Notes: generated by a model from the sequence alone, not told the origin. Shown: positions 22,990-35,586, numbered from the stretch's first letter. The stretch is DNA of 64,000 nucleotides from Podospora comata (GCA_017354895.1 CP071498.1:2852001-2916000); one strand, 5' to 3'. Translations and numbers: made by a program.

Positions 22990-25548
22990 CAATTTCAAAG
23001 GATTCTTGACACAACAATCCAAGCCGGAGCATACATATCTTGCACTACTGTTGGAAGCTTTATTCGCAATAGATCAAGGCACTCGGGCTTTTGATCAATG
23101 AAGTTTTTCAGTAGAACTGCAAAGCAGGGGTGGTCTTTCACCGACTTGTTGACATCGGCGCCCAACAGAATCAGGTCGTAAGAATGCCGAGCAGGTATTG
23201 CCATCGGTGCTGTTGAATAGGTGCAAGACTCGGCCAGCTCAAGAATCGCAAAACGGCATTGCCCAGTATGTCAAAGAGCAAAGTGTGGGGAGGTTTTGGC
23301 TTGAACTTCCCGGCTGACTGAACAACAACAGCGTTAGTGTGTGATGTCTTGCGATGTTCATGTTGGAACTTCAGATCATCTTTATTCCCTTGATTCAGGC
23401 ATGCGGGGTCGTAACTGGGTCCAAACATACGGTCCAGGACTTCAAAAATTTGCATATTTTTCCTGAAGCTTGGAAGCATGTTGCTGAGAATTGCCTTTAC
23501 CATCTGATCGTTGCCCAGTTTCAACAGCCAACAAGATTGCGGAGGGAGGGATGACTCCAGCAGTGGTCGGAATAGCACCCCCAAAATATCCGTCGCTCAA
23601 AGACAATAGTGCCTGGCGTTGCGAAATGGTTCCACGATTTTCCATGCATAGGTCCCCAGCCCTCACATCGGCGGGAGCAAAGCCCAGACGTGCAGCAAGT
23701 CTGCCGAGGCCTCGACAGATATCCGCAGAGAGTGAGCAAGTGTTTGCCAAAGCACCAGCCGTTGCGTGCTTCCAGCTTTCTACGGTGATAGCCTTCCGGG
23801 TAAGGTTCTTGATCAGAAAGTCGAATAGTTCTTGATTGTAGGCTATCAAGGCCGGCGAGATGACGGCTCTCCCGAGCGACGTGACTAGCCTGCACAAGAG
23901 CGAACCACAGCTACTCATGTTGCATTCTGCCGGGAACGGCGACCGCCCCCTCGACCCGAGATGCGGGTGACTTCCATTCAATCCTGACTCGAATAAGGCC
24001 TTCAGACTCTCCAAACTAACCAGCGACAACTTAGGGTGATGATCGCCGTGATACACCACATTGTAATATTGGAAGTAGTAGTCTTTCAGACAGTATGCTA
24101 CCAGTGGCGAAAGATCATCATCAGGCTGGCCTGAGACTTGGAACAGCAGTCGGATCGAGGCAATCTCTCCATCTATGATTGCCCATTCCAGGGTTGAAAA
24201 TCTACCCAAGGAATGGGGATCACTGTTACCAGTGATTTCAGGAATAACAAGCAAGGTCTCTAGCTCGCGGAGGGGAAATCGTTCGGGAGCAAGGTCGATC
24301 GGCATCGGATGAGGAGTCACACGAGCTCGACGTGCAGAAAACACTTCCAGGAGCTTATCCACAACTCGGTTCGTCGTATGTGCCACAAAGCCAACATCTA
24401 GGGGTTTCGAGAGCCACCTCTCCCTCTCTGTACTCGAGTCTTCCCGGACATAATCGTCCCCTTCATCACCATAACCCACATAATGGGGCCGGAATTGCCA
24501 ATATTGTGCCGTCCAATTCTCGTAGTGAAGCAACTTCTGCAGGATCTCACTTGCGTCGTAATACTCGAGGGGGTCACTCAAAGCATCAATTAAAGCGCAG
24601 ACAGCTAACCAGTTGCCATGAATCAAGGCGGTCCATACGTCGGGGATAAAGTCGTCTGGGCCGCGTGGTAAATTCCCCCGTAAGCGGCACGATGGCTTTC
24701 TATCAGATCAGCAATGGTAAACACTGCGGTGTAGTCGCCACATTGGCCCGGAAACGACGCAACTGAGAATGCGAAATAATCTCTTCTATCGAGGCCGTAG
24801 GAAGAGATGACTTCCCCATCGCAGTCCACCTCTGCCCGCTTGCGCAACTGAGCAAACAGGTATGTGACAAGGGCCACGTTACCATGGGCGATAGCGGAAC
24901 ACAGTGCATCCAAGGTCATGTGGTTGGGTGTTTGAAGAATTTCAGGGAACGGTGCGTTCGCTCGGCGCAATAGCGAGGCAATGCTTGTATGCTCACCGCA
25001 AATGGCGCGGCCGAGGGGATTCATTCGGTCATAGGGAACATCTCGGTCCCCGCCGATACAAGACTCAAAGGTGACCAACAAAGTTCGCCAGGCACGGGCA
25101 ATACCAATGCATAGGCGTTGATTTTGTTGTGCCCAGCCCAGGATCTGCACCCGCATCGAGAAGGAGGGAAACGATTTCGTCGTATCCGCGGGAGCACGCA
25201 AGCTTCAAGGGCCGTGTCAAGGCACGCTCTCTTGGTGGATGCAGGCTTCCCGGTTGACACGATCTCAGGGGAGGGGGCATGGCGGAGAGCAGCTCTGAGA
25301 ACGTCAACGTTAATTTGGACGGCCCATCACATCGCGGAGACGCTACCACAGCAATAAAAGAGGATTGGGTTGAAAATGGCGTGACAGCGGCGGTCCAGGC
25401 TGGCCACTGTGGCTACATTGGAGATGTAGTCGATGCCAGTGAGGCATTTTGGATCTGTGCACTTCTTCCCTGGTGCATCCCTGACACCATCGATATGCCC
25501 ACGGATCATCAATAAGATCTCTGGCGGTAGGGCTTTGAGGCCAACCAT
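22990..25548 (-). pseudogene. Decayed F-box/ankyrin-repeat gene
   Basis: ATG 25548 starts MVGLKALPPEILLMIRGHID, an F-box-like start. Ankyrin-like units follow in changing frames: LKLACSRGYDEIVSLLLDAGADP (near 25180), MTLDALCSAIAHGNVALVTY, TALIHGNWLAVCALIDAL, TLEWAIIDGEIASIRLLF, and a last piece near 23000-23200 (YDLILLGADVNKSVKDH). The change from the frame ending near 24623 to the one containing DFIPDVW is a one-base type shift. At least four frame breaks are needed, too many and too badly placed for introns. Confidence 0.7.
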
Positions 25549-25599
25549 GTTGTTGTTGTGCTGTTGGAGTCGGACGTGAACACCCAGATTGTTATTTCT

Positions 25600-26394
25600 A
25601 GGGAAATCCGATGCAAATTTCGGAAGACATACTGCCAAAAATTGAGGAAGATTTCTCTCCCTATCTTCTACATTCATACCCCTCAGTCTTCCAATGAATC
25701 TGAAGCATGTAAGCACCGACAGAAAACAAAAATTAAAAATAAAACGGGTAGTAAAAAGTATAAGTACTCCGGTAGATCGAGCTCGTATTATTAGGTTTAG
25801 GCGGAATAAGCATAAAGCGTAACTTTTACATATCTGGACATTTACCACTCCGATCTCTGAAACTAAAATTATAATCATCTGTGTGCCAACGTAAAGATAT
25901 ATTTTGCTGAGGATTCAGCTAAACGACTGGATTACGCTTATATGTCCGTGCGCGTTTATGCTGGCCTAGCGACTAACGTCGCTGTAATAGGATATCTTTA
26001 TATATGCCAGCGAAATACCGCCGATTTCGATGCTTCCAGTATCCGCAGTTAGCGCCAGCGCCAGCAAAATACCTAATATACGGGATTAACGATCTAGGTA
26101 GGATAGCACCTCGACCCTCGGAAATAGTAACAATAACTACCTTTAAGCGACAATAATCGAACTCACTAAGGTTCGCGCTACGTATCTTAACAATTACTCG
26201 CGGTAGGTACTTTTTATCTATATATAAAAGCTTATCCTAGTTTTAGCTACTAATTGATTAAACCTATTAGTTTCGTCTATCCCCCCGGCCTACCTACTCG
26301 CCTTTTCCCGCTATCAGACAGTTATACAAGTAACTACGAGAGCTGAGCTCGGCGGTTTTTCGATAATACTGGTTTAGGGTGCGGCCACAGGCCT
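25600..26394. other. AT-rich RIP-like DNA
   Basis: Many TA steps, short runs of stops in all frames, and a mix of GC-rich words such as GCGCCAGCGCCAGC. Probably an old repeat altered by RIP; family not recognised. Confidence 0.5.
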
Positions 26395-26760
26395 AAGGAT
26401 ATGAGTAAGGAAGTGGAGATTCGGGGAGGTCAGGGGTTGTGTACATAAGCGGTCTGCTTTGGACATTCTATTTTAGACGGGACATCGACTTTAATTTTCT
26501 TCATATTTTGTGCTTTGCATGCGTGCAGGCAATTCTGGCCCTCTGATCAGGCCAATCCGGTGCTTATTATGTGGCCTGCGAGCCCATAGTGCCTTATATT
26601 TGTCCTGTATAAAGTGCGGCCTGCGAGCGAGCCACTGTCACGCAGGTGTGTTCATTCAGGGACCTGTTGAAGGTATATTTGTGGTGTTGTGGTTGTTTTT
26701 GTGTGTTTTCTCACCATTTCAATACGCCTCCTGGAATACAATAATACCGGCGATTTCAGT
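26395..26760. repeat. GC-richer unaltered block inside the AT-rich tract
   Basis: Composition shifts sharply here. The phrase GGCCTGCGAGC occurs twice (near 26571 and 26610). No protein similarity is evident. It could be a short insertion later than the surrounding RIP, such as a solo terminal repeat or MITE, but no clear ends were found. Confidence 0.3.
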
Positions 26761-26886
26761 TTGACTCGTAATATTTCGAACAACTAAGTCCCACGGTATA
26801 CGATACTTTTGCACATATAAGGCAACGAAAGAGGTTCTCTTTAGGGATATAACAGACGGTATATGTAAAAGTAAAGAAGGCTGCGT

Positions 26887-27460
26887 GTCACAACCCTGGT
26901 ATATAGATAAAGCTAACGATTGGTTGTGGAACCACGGAAACTGGGGCTAAGCGGGGAAACACCCAGGGGAGCTAATCAGAGCACAGGACAGCTGATTAGT
27001 GCGATTAAGGCACTGATCAGACTGAGCAGAGTGATCAATATGAGCAGGGCACTGTCACGGTTTTGGGAGACAGTGGGCCCACGAGGAACCAATCAGGGCG
27101 GGACCGAACGATTGAGCGGGGCTCACGGTCCAGGAAGACGGAACGGACCAATAAGATGGGGACCGGGGACCGCGGCGGGGCTCACGGTCCACGGTCCAGT
27201 ATCGGCCAATCAGAGGTGGACCGAGGACCGTCTGTAAGTCAACGGTCCACGGTCCTAAGGTCTATATATACGGAGGAACTGGCTGGTGTAGATAGACAGT
27301 TCCGCAGTATATAATACAAGTCACAATCGTGGTATCTTTCTATTATAATTGAGATAAGCCATTTATTGTACACTGTTTAGCTGTACCGAATTAGGATTGT
27401 TCAGAAGTGCCTTCTACCAGTATGCCTTTCAGAGGTTCTGGATAGGGGTTCGTGACACTT
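26887..27460 (+). repeat. LTR-like block, probably a solo LTR of a Ty3/gypsy-type element
   Basis: The block opens TGTCACAACCC and closes GGGTTCGTGACA, so the ends are an imperfect TG...CA inverted pair. It is GC-rich and largely free of the RIP bias around it, so it probably arrived late. Inside are three CCAAT-type boxes (near 27088, 27150, 27208), several ACGGTCC repeats, and a TATA-like CTATATATA near 27262, as expected of a U3 promoter. No internal coding region or second LTR was found. Flanking five-base direct repeats are not evident. Confidence 0.5.
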
Positions 27461-27778
27461 TAGTAATTATAAAATTCCTCCTTAAAGAGGGTAAGCGTTT
27501 AAGAAATAAAAATTCTTTAGAATAATAAATCGATAATATAATTAAAATTCCCCTAAAAATTCTTAAAGTAAAATGGTATCTAACTGTAATATCAAAAAAT
27601 GTGTATTATAAGTCGGAAAGCGTAATATAATATAAGAAAATAATAAAGCATTCTCGTTATTTAGTATTTTTAATATAATAATATTCCTTTCATATAGCAA
27701 AAGAGATAATAGAGTATTTAAACGGCTACGAAAAAAATTAATTAGTATAATCGTAATTTATTTAATCTATATTCTACC

Positions 27779-28400
27779 GACCCGCGCTTTAATAAAAAGC
27801 GTATCGAGGAAGCAAAAGGTAGGTTACTTACTAGCGATTACCGCTGGGTTTTCGATACCCCCGACTTCCGCCATTCGTATAACTAATTAGAGAGCCGCCT
27901 TCTATAGATTAAAGGAGATCCTGGTAAGGGCAAGACTATATTGCTCTGCGGCATTATTAACGAGTTTAAGAGAGCTATTATTGAAGACAGGTATTATCGT
28001 AATTTAGCTTATTTCTTCTACTAGGCTACCGACTCGCGTATTAATAACGCTATTATCGTATTACGTAGCTTAATATACCTTTTTGGTCGCCAGTAACTAC
28101 ATCTCTTCTCCCACATACGTAAATTTACGGACGCGGGTACATCGCTCTCTAACGCAAATACGGGGCTCGCCCTCTCGGATATTTTAGAGGGGATACTAGA
28201 AGATACGAATTTAAAACTAACCTACCTAGTTATCGACGCTCTGGACGAATGTATAGGTCGAGTCGTTATTAGTTAGATTAAGTATATATACGGCCCAGCT
28301 ATAGCTACCATCGGCGAAAGATATCCTCGAGCTGTTCGTCCACTAACTTACGCTCCCATTAACTTAGACTATAGCCTAGCCGCCGCCCAGAGTTATAACG
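27779..28400 (+). pseudogene. RIP-altered NACHT (NLR/STAND) relic
   Basis: A NACHT NTPase reads through the AT-rich DNA. KGDPGKGKT (Walker A) is at 27911-27937, followed by ILLCGIINE, AYFFY, ATDSRINNA, and LVIDALDEC (Walker B) near 28226-28251. The preceding stretch (KKRIEEAKGRLLTSDYRW) matches the usual lead-in of fungal NACHT proteins. Stops sit mainly where Trp or Gln codons are expected, with few indels, as RIP leaves. The effector and sensor domains are not recognisable. Confidence 0.8.
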
Positions 28401-28659
28401 AATAAACGAATATAGAATAAAAAGGATAGTTCGGCTCTCACCGATCTATTTCTAATTATATTATATATTTCTATACCAAAGCCCTTAGACAATGTCCCCC
28501 ACACTCTATAGCCTTAACCTATTAAAGTTAAATATATTGAAAAGTAATAAGTTTTTAATAAAATACCCTATAATTTTTTAAAATAAAAAATATAAATATA
28601 AATAACTAATCTAAGACTCGTTATAAAATAACTAGCGGTAAATAAGTACCCTCACTAAA

Positions 28660-30215
28660 GGATACTAGAAATGCACTCTTCGGAGATATACTACGCTCTC
28701 ACTATCCCAACTCCCACCCTTTTATATCCCCTATCACTATCTTCCTTCTATACAATAATTATGTAATAACCTTTCCTAGTGTCTTTTACTTTATGGTCTT
28801 TTATTTCCGCGTCTACGGCACTAATAATAATATAATTACAATCCTTAAACCGGATCTAATCCGCTATATCAAACCATAAAGACCCTATTTCTTCCTCTCC
28901 ATCCAAAATAATATACTTTTCTTCGTTTTACCCTATTCGGCAATTTCTATTAAAGTTCCTTACTTTAATATTTAGTACCGGTCTATCATCGGTAAAATTA
29001 AGGTCTTTAAAGTGTAGGACCCGAAAACTTAGGTTTGGATCTAAGATAAACTTAATGCCCCCGGAATATACTATCCAAGACTATAATAGTACTCGATCCT
29101 TATACCGGATCAGGGGTTTCTGCTCCTCGGTCCGCTTCTATAAAAGAAGAGAACCTAAATAAAAGCGGAAAATCCCGTACTTCGCTTTACTTCGCACTAC
29201 CTCTTCTATCCGTTCAATAAGGCTCTGAATCGTAATAACCCTATCGGTTTTATTAGTAAGACCAGATATTAAATATTTCTGGAATAAATATTATATAAAT
29301 TGAACGGTATAATGATACCCACTTTACTAAAGTCTAGACGGGAAATATAGATTAAGGATAAAGTATTCCTTTATAGACGGCCTAAAGCAAGATAAGACTT
29401 TATACTATACGTAGTTTTTAATAATCAGACTTACGGTAGAAGTTTTGTGAGCCGTTTATAAATTACCCCGTCCCTATATTCGTAATATATATATAACGTA
29501 ATAAAATAAATAGTTTACCGGGATAGTACTTATTCTTGTAAAACCTAAGCTCGTTATATAAGTCTCCCTGCGTCGACGTCTATATCGAAACGATATTAGT
29601 AAGCTAGGGAGTTTAACGTATTTTATATTTTATTATCTAAGAAGCGTAACTGGGATTTGAGAAAGCTATTTTTCCAGTTCTGTACTAAGGTTATAGTAAT
29701 AGTATAGTAGGCATTAGCGAAAATATAGTATATAGTTTTAACTTCGCTTTCCTAGTCGCTATTAGGTCTTTAGATAATACAAAGAGCATTAATCTAAAGA
29801 TATTTTTTATTAAGTGCTCGAGTAATTTAAATAGTATCCTAAAATATCTTCGGTAACTCCTTATAAAAGAAGCCTTCCAAACGTTTATTTACGTTGGTAT
29901 TGCCGAACTAACGTTTTTTACCTTCTGTAGTATCGCCCCAGCGGTATAACAATATAAAGTAGTCTTTATTTAGAGATTGGTTCTCTACCAGAGATAACTT
30001 TTTGGGGTTAGAGTCACTAATAAAAATAATTCTCTTTGGCCAGAAGCTACCCTTTGCTTATTTTTAGGGACAGTCGTAATTATTATTATAGTACCGAAGC
30101 CATTCGCGTAATAAGGGAAGGTTTGGAATGACTAGAATAAAATCTAATAAATAACTGGTGGGGATAGTATTTAATAACTGTTCGCTCTGAAATTACGAAA
30201 TAAATAGGTCTTTAG
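28660..30215 (-). pseudogene. RIP-altered HET-domain gene relic
   Basis: Read on the minus strand, one frame keeps the HET core: YRWGDTTEGKKR near 29945, then RLEGFFYKELPKIF, ITRALNKKYL, DALCII near 29780, and FANAYYTIT. The tail motif with VLQE near 29540 is followed by YSGGIKFILDPNLSFRVLHF at about 29050 and NEEKYIILDGEEE near 28920. Stops fall mostly at expected Gln and Trp codons and indels are few. HET proteins drive heterokaryon-incompatibility cell death. It converges on the NACHT relic. Confidence 0.78.
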
Positions 30216-30276
30216 TTATACGTTGCCATAATAACTAAAGAAAACGCCGATTAGTGGGAAATATAAACCAATCTTA

Positions 30277-32105
30277 GGCATCCACTTACTCGCTACACCA
30301 CCACACACACCGAGGTTAGTAATAATTCCCATCTCTGCTCTCTTAAGGGCATCCACATACTCGCTACACCACCACACACACCGAGGTCAGTAATTATTCC
30401 TATCTCTACTCTCTTAAAAGTATACACTTACTTCCTACACCACCACACACACCAAGGTTAGTAATAATTCCCATCTCTGCTCTCTTAAGGGCATCCACAT
30501 ACTCGCTACACCACCACACACACCGAGGTCAGTAATAATTCCTATCTCTACTCTCTTAAGGGCATCCACTTACAAACTACACCACCACACACACCGAGGT
30601 TAATAATAATTCCTATCTCTGCTCTCTTAAGGCCATCCACTTACTTCCTACACCACCACACACACCGAGGTCAGTAATAATTCCCATCTCTGCTCTCCTA
30701 AGGGCATCCACATACTAGCTACACCACCATACACACTAAGGTCAGTAATAATTCCCATCTCTGCTCTTTTAAGGGCATCCACATACTCGCTACACCACCA
30801 CACACACCGAGGTTAGTAATAATTCCCATCTCTGCTCTCTTAAGGGCATCCACATACTCGCTACACCACCACACACACCGAGGTTAGTAATAATTCCCAT
30901 CTCTGCTCTCTTAAGGGCATCCACATACTCGCTACACCACCACACACACCGAGGTTAGTAATAATTCCCATCTCCGGTTTCTTAAAGGTATCTACTTACA
31001 AGCTACACCACCACACACACTACAGTCAGTAATAATTCACATCTCTGCTCTCTTAAAGGTATCCACTTACAAGCTACACCACCACACACACCGAGGTTAG
31101 TAATAATTCCCATCTCTACTCTTTTAAAGGTATCCACTTACATCCTACACCACCACACACACCAAGGTTAGTAATAATTCCTATCTCTGCTCTCTTAAGG
31201 GCATCCACATACTCGCTACACCACCACACACACCGAGGTTAGTAATAATTCCCATCTCCGGTTTCTTAAAGGTATCTACTTACGAGCTACACCACCACAC
31301 ACACCGAGGTCAGTAATAATTCCCATCTCTACTCTCTTAAAGGTATCTACTTACAAGCTACACCACCACACACACTACAGTCAGTAATAATTCCCATCTC
31401 TGCTCTCTTAAGGGCATCCACATACTCGCTACACCACCACACACACACTAAGGTCAGTAATAATTCCTATCTCTGCTCTCTTAAGGGCATCCACATACTC
31501 GCTACACCACCACACACACCGAGGTTAATAATAATTCCTATCTCTGCTCTCTTAAGGCCATCCACTTACTTCCTACACCACCACACACACCGAGGTTAGT
31601 AATAATTCCCATCTCTACTCTCTTGAAGGTATCCACTTACAACCTACACCACCACACACACCGAGGTTAGTAATAATTCCCATCTCCGGTTTCTTAAAGG
31701 TATCTACTTACAAGCTACACCACCACACACACCGAGGTTAATAATAATTCCTATCTCTTCTCTCTTAAGGGCATCCACTTACAAACTACATCACCACACA
31801 CACTAAAGTCAGTAATAATTCCCATCTCTGCTCTCTTAAGGGCATCCACATACTCGCTACACCACCACACACACCGAGGTCAGTAATAATTCCCATCTCC
31901 GGTTTCTTAAAGGCATCCACTTACAAGCTACACCACCACACACACTAAGGTCAGTAATAATTCCCATCTCTGCTCTCTTAAGGGCATCCACATACTCGCT
32001 ACACCACCACACACACCGAGGTTAGTAATAATTCCCATTTCTACTCTCTTAAGGGCATCCACTTACTTCCTACACCACCACACATAACGAGGTCAGTAAT
32101 TACCA
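30277..32105. repeat. Minisatellite: 26 tandem units of 71 bp
   Basis: Each unit has the core CTACACCACCACACACACCG, a GTAATAATTCC stretch and a CTCTCTTAAGGGCATCCAC stretch. Core starts at 30293, 30364, 30435 and 30506 give a 71-bp period; the last core is at 32070, which makes 26 units with one two-base (CA) expansion near 31440. Units differ mostly by C/T and G/A transitions (CCCATCTCTGC versus CCTATCTCTAC). The unit length is not a multiple of three and stops occur, so it is not coding. Confidence 0.93.
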
Positions 32106-34404
32106 TTAGGCTTCAGCTTCTAGACACACTTTCTATATTATAGATGTTATTTAAAATCGGACTATAGTTTAAAATTAAATATATACTAACTATACTAAGT
32201 TAGCTTTTATACTTCTAAGTAATAATTACTGCTTACCGTAAAGTCCTTATAAATTCGAACACGTATTAGAATTTTGGCAACAGGCATTTCGGCCATATTA
32301 CTCTAATAATATCGTTTTTCCTTACACTCGGTTTGTGACAAGGGCTAGTGATTAGGGCTTGGAACAGTAGTTCAATCCAGCTAATAATCTTTAATAGCCT
32401 CGAAGTCCTTAGAGAAGAAAGTCTAGAGATACAAACAGGTTCCGAGGACGCGTATTTATCCGTCCTTTTAAAGTTCCTACCCTAGTAGCCTCAGGCAGCT
32501 GCCAAGTCCCTCCTCATACCCTACGGCCAGTAATATTCCTTTGGTAGCTGCGAGGCTCTTGATTTTCTGCCTTACTTCTAACCATTGGTTCTCGATTGGT
32601 TCTCGATTATGTAGGTATATGGCGGTTGAGCCGTGATACATCTAGTTGGTTATTTGCCGTGTGACACAGTTACCGTTGCAATGATTGAAGGCGTTTTTGA
32701 TCCATGTTGCGTTGGTTTCTGCTTGGGGTCTGCCGGAGAATGTGAGCTATCACAACGCTTGCGATACGGGGCGGAGTCTCAACATAGCCATGGACTGCGT
32801 GCTAGACGAAGCTGGTGACGCTGCATGACGACGCCGGGTGAACATTTCAAACCACCCGCTGTATCTGTTAGGCGTGTTTTTGGTAGAGGTTGCTTGAATA
32901 ACGATGCTTGCCGGGAGGAGGGGATGCTATCGCAACGGCAGCGATGACGAAATTTAACAGTGGCATCCTGCGCGATTATCGCGCAGCGGTGGCTTGAAAA
33001 CTGTGGTCTTGTTTGGCTGTCGATTGTCCACGACACAGGTAACACGACACAGCTGAGACACAGAGAGGGGGCCACACGGTGGACAAAAAGATTGGTACTG
33101 CAAAGCCCGGTTTAGACCCCTGCTTCAATATCACCACCTGTATCATCACCCATTTCAACCACCACCATGCCAAATAAATCGCCTTTTTTCGTGAGTATCT
33201 TTCTAATCAAGATACTAAAATGGGGTTCCAGCATCACAAGACACCAAAGAAGGCCGATATTCAATGGACGTGTGATTTGCTCGACGCCAACCGCGGTCGC
33301 ATTCCGTTTGAGATGCCACAATTCTTCAAGGACTGTATGAATCAGAAGACGCATTGACTGGGCATTACAATGCAATAAAATGGCTGTATTTCAACGTATT
33401 ATCAGTGTTGCAGTGGTGTTTGCAGTGGTGTGGTGGAGCATTTGCAGTCCCAATTTTTTGTCTCCGCGTTGGGGTGTGGCGCACAAGACTTCCTCCAAAT
33501 CTTGGCTATATCATTTAGGCAATCAGGTCATTAAACGTCGCACCGTTTAACTTACGTGGATCACAGATTTACCACTGTTTCCGCGGCCGTTTCCTTCCCT
33601 CGCTCATGACATGTGGCTCTGCAGCGCAGGCCACGTGAGAGTCATGTGGATGCTTTCACTGGTCCAAGCTTGGCCATGTCTAAAGCCCTGCTTGCAGCCT
33701 GACTTTGTTTGCTTTCCTGTTTTCCCTCTTCAGCTTACTATTTAATGAAATTGATCAGACTTATCTTAGCTTGCCTCGACTATCTACCTCTACCGTGACA
33801 AGGCGTAATATTTTGCTCGAAGCTGTCGAAGCTTGTGGCATTGCCCACATCTAGCTTTGCTCCCGTAGTTTCTGGTTCAGGTCGCGCGTTTCTCAATGGA
33901 TCTGTATTTACTGATTGAGGTTGTAACACTGGACGTCTGGCTGGAGATTTGGTCGCCATTAGTCCCTGCCTGGTCTCGTCATGGAGGGGTAATATAGAAT
34001 TAAGAAGTTAGGGTCGACATGGAGGTTTGAGGAAGTGGGGAAGCTGCTCCACTATAATTCATCCAGAACTTGACGACAGGGGGTGTTCAGCTTCGGGTGG
34101 CTGTGCCCCCCAACAAGTTGGCTGTCATGCAGCTTGTGGCTGCAGAAGATGGCAAGAGCAGAGAGAATGGGGTTACCAAGCCCTCGGCAGTTCAATATTG
34201 CATCAGGCCAAAACTAACAACCACAGGATTGCGTGGGCAGTCCCTAAGTTCATTCTGAGATGAATATGCAAATACGGTAAAGATCGAGTTCCTCATCAAA
34301 CCAACTTTTTGCTCCAGAGCGCACTTGCCTTTGTTCGAACGTCTCACTCCGCCTGCAATCGTTGGTTCTCGTTTGTAGCCAGAGATAGCCAGCGTCAGAG
34401 AGGC
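32106..34404. other. Gene-poor stretch bordering the AT-rich tract
   Basis: AT-rich to about 32560, then ordinary composition. Open frames are short (under 100 codons) and show no family motif. I see no gene, RNA or repeat that I can support. Confidence 0.4.
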
Positions 34405-35220
34405 CTGGAGACAGCGAGCCACAGCCACCCTACTACAACTCGATCTCACAGGTGCTTTCGACAGAGTAAATTACACCCGACTACTTGCAACTCTCCGAAA
34501 ACAGGGCTTCCAACAGTGGCTCGTATATTGGGTAAGGAACTAGTTGACAAACCAAAAAGCCGCACTCACTTTTCATGGCCAAAAGACACAGAAAATCAGC
34601 ATCCGAGCTGGAGTCCCACAGGGCTCCCCCCTCTTACCAGTCCTCTTCATCTTGTACATCGCCTCCTTATACAAAGAGCTCAAAGACAAACACCCAGGTA
34701 TAAGCCTAGTAGGATTCACCGACGATACGAACATACTAGCCTTCGGAAAACACTCCAGCACCAACTGCCGGCAGCTCGAAGAGGCTCGGTCAATCTGCCT
34801 ACAGTGGGCCACAACTGACGGTATGGAATTCAACCCGGCGAAGAGCGAACTGATACACTTCAACAAGGGACGAGCTCAGTGGGCCGAGCCACTACGCTTG
34901 GCTCAGCCAGCAAGCCGAGACGGTGTGGAAGTTAAATCACAGCCTTATGCCAGATTCTTAGGTATATGGCTGGACTAGAGACTGAACTGAAAGCACACGA
35001 AGCGAAGGTAGTTAAAAAGCTAAGGACTCAAGACTACGCACTATCTACAGCCAAAACCTGGGGCTTAGGCCTCATTAGGGCGCAAGAGGTATACACCAAG
35101 TGCATCAGAAGCGCCAGAGCTTATGGAGCTGCCAACTACCACACACCCACTCCAGCTGGAGGTCAACCACGGGGTCTGGCGAAGAGGCTGGCGAAAGCCT
35201 AATCAAAGAACCTCTGGATA
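34405..35220 (+). mobile_element. LINE fragment (Tad1/I-like non-LTR reverse transcriptase)
   Basis: The RT core is clear: LLQLDLTGAFDRVNYTRLLA, then GVPQGSPLLPVLFILYIASL, GFTDDTNILAFG (the [FY]xDD catalytic box) and a thumb region NPAKSELIHF, LGIWLD. Downstream, KAHEAKVVKKLRTQDYAL and YGAANYHTPTPAGGQPRGLA match the linker after RT. A TAG at about 34532 lies where Trp is usual, and there is a frame change between LGIWLD and the KAHEAKV part. The endonuclease, start and 3' end are missing, so it is a dead piece. The right edge runs into a HET gene fragment. Confidence 0.85.
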
Positions 35221-35586
35221 GTGGTTGTGTGTCACCAGCAGCTCCAGGCCATCAATGTATAAACTCCTGGAAAAGCCGCCAGTGCCCCAGGAGTAAGACA
35301 GGGCTTCATATAGATGCATTGCTCGCGTCACTGGTAACAAAGGATACTCGACAAGTCTTGCTTCGATCCGACGGTCATGTTCCCGACTGGGTATGAGATG
35401 GCGCAGACGAATATTCCCCGCCTTTGTCAAAGACGCATAAGAATATTCTTGTTCAAGGCGGCCATGAACAGGCGCGTCTGCTCGATCCCTATAGTGTGTG
35501 ATCGTTCCATGCTGAGTCAGTTGACTGTCTTTCGGGGCCGGGTCATTTCGGGTAGCTTCCTCTTGGGGTCCAAGCTGCCGTGACAT
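35215..35586 (-). pseudogene. Truncated HET-domain gene, 5' part only
   Basis: ATG 35586 opens MSRQLGPQEEATRNDPAPKD. The HET start follows: NIRLRHLIPSREHDRRIEAR, LVEYPL, YEALSYSWGTGG, then SLYIDGLELLVTHNHY. These match the first third of a HET domain (YxALSYxWG and the IDG...VTxN strand). The code then stops near 35217 where LINE sequence on the other strand begins. The WIDALCI part and the rest are absent. Confidence 0.8.

Noticed and set aside
26887-27460. Full LTR retrotransposon
   Set aside because: No second LTR or recognisable internal region was found next to it.
30277-32105. CRISPR-like array
   Set aside because: Units are tandem without unique spacers, and this is a fungal nuclear sequence.
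34309-34818. Plus-strand frame of 169 codons overlapping the LINE
   Set aside because: A shifted reading of the RT code; the motif-bearing frame is the other one.
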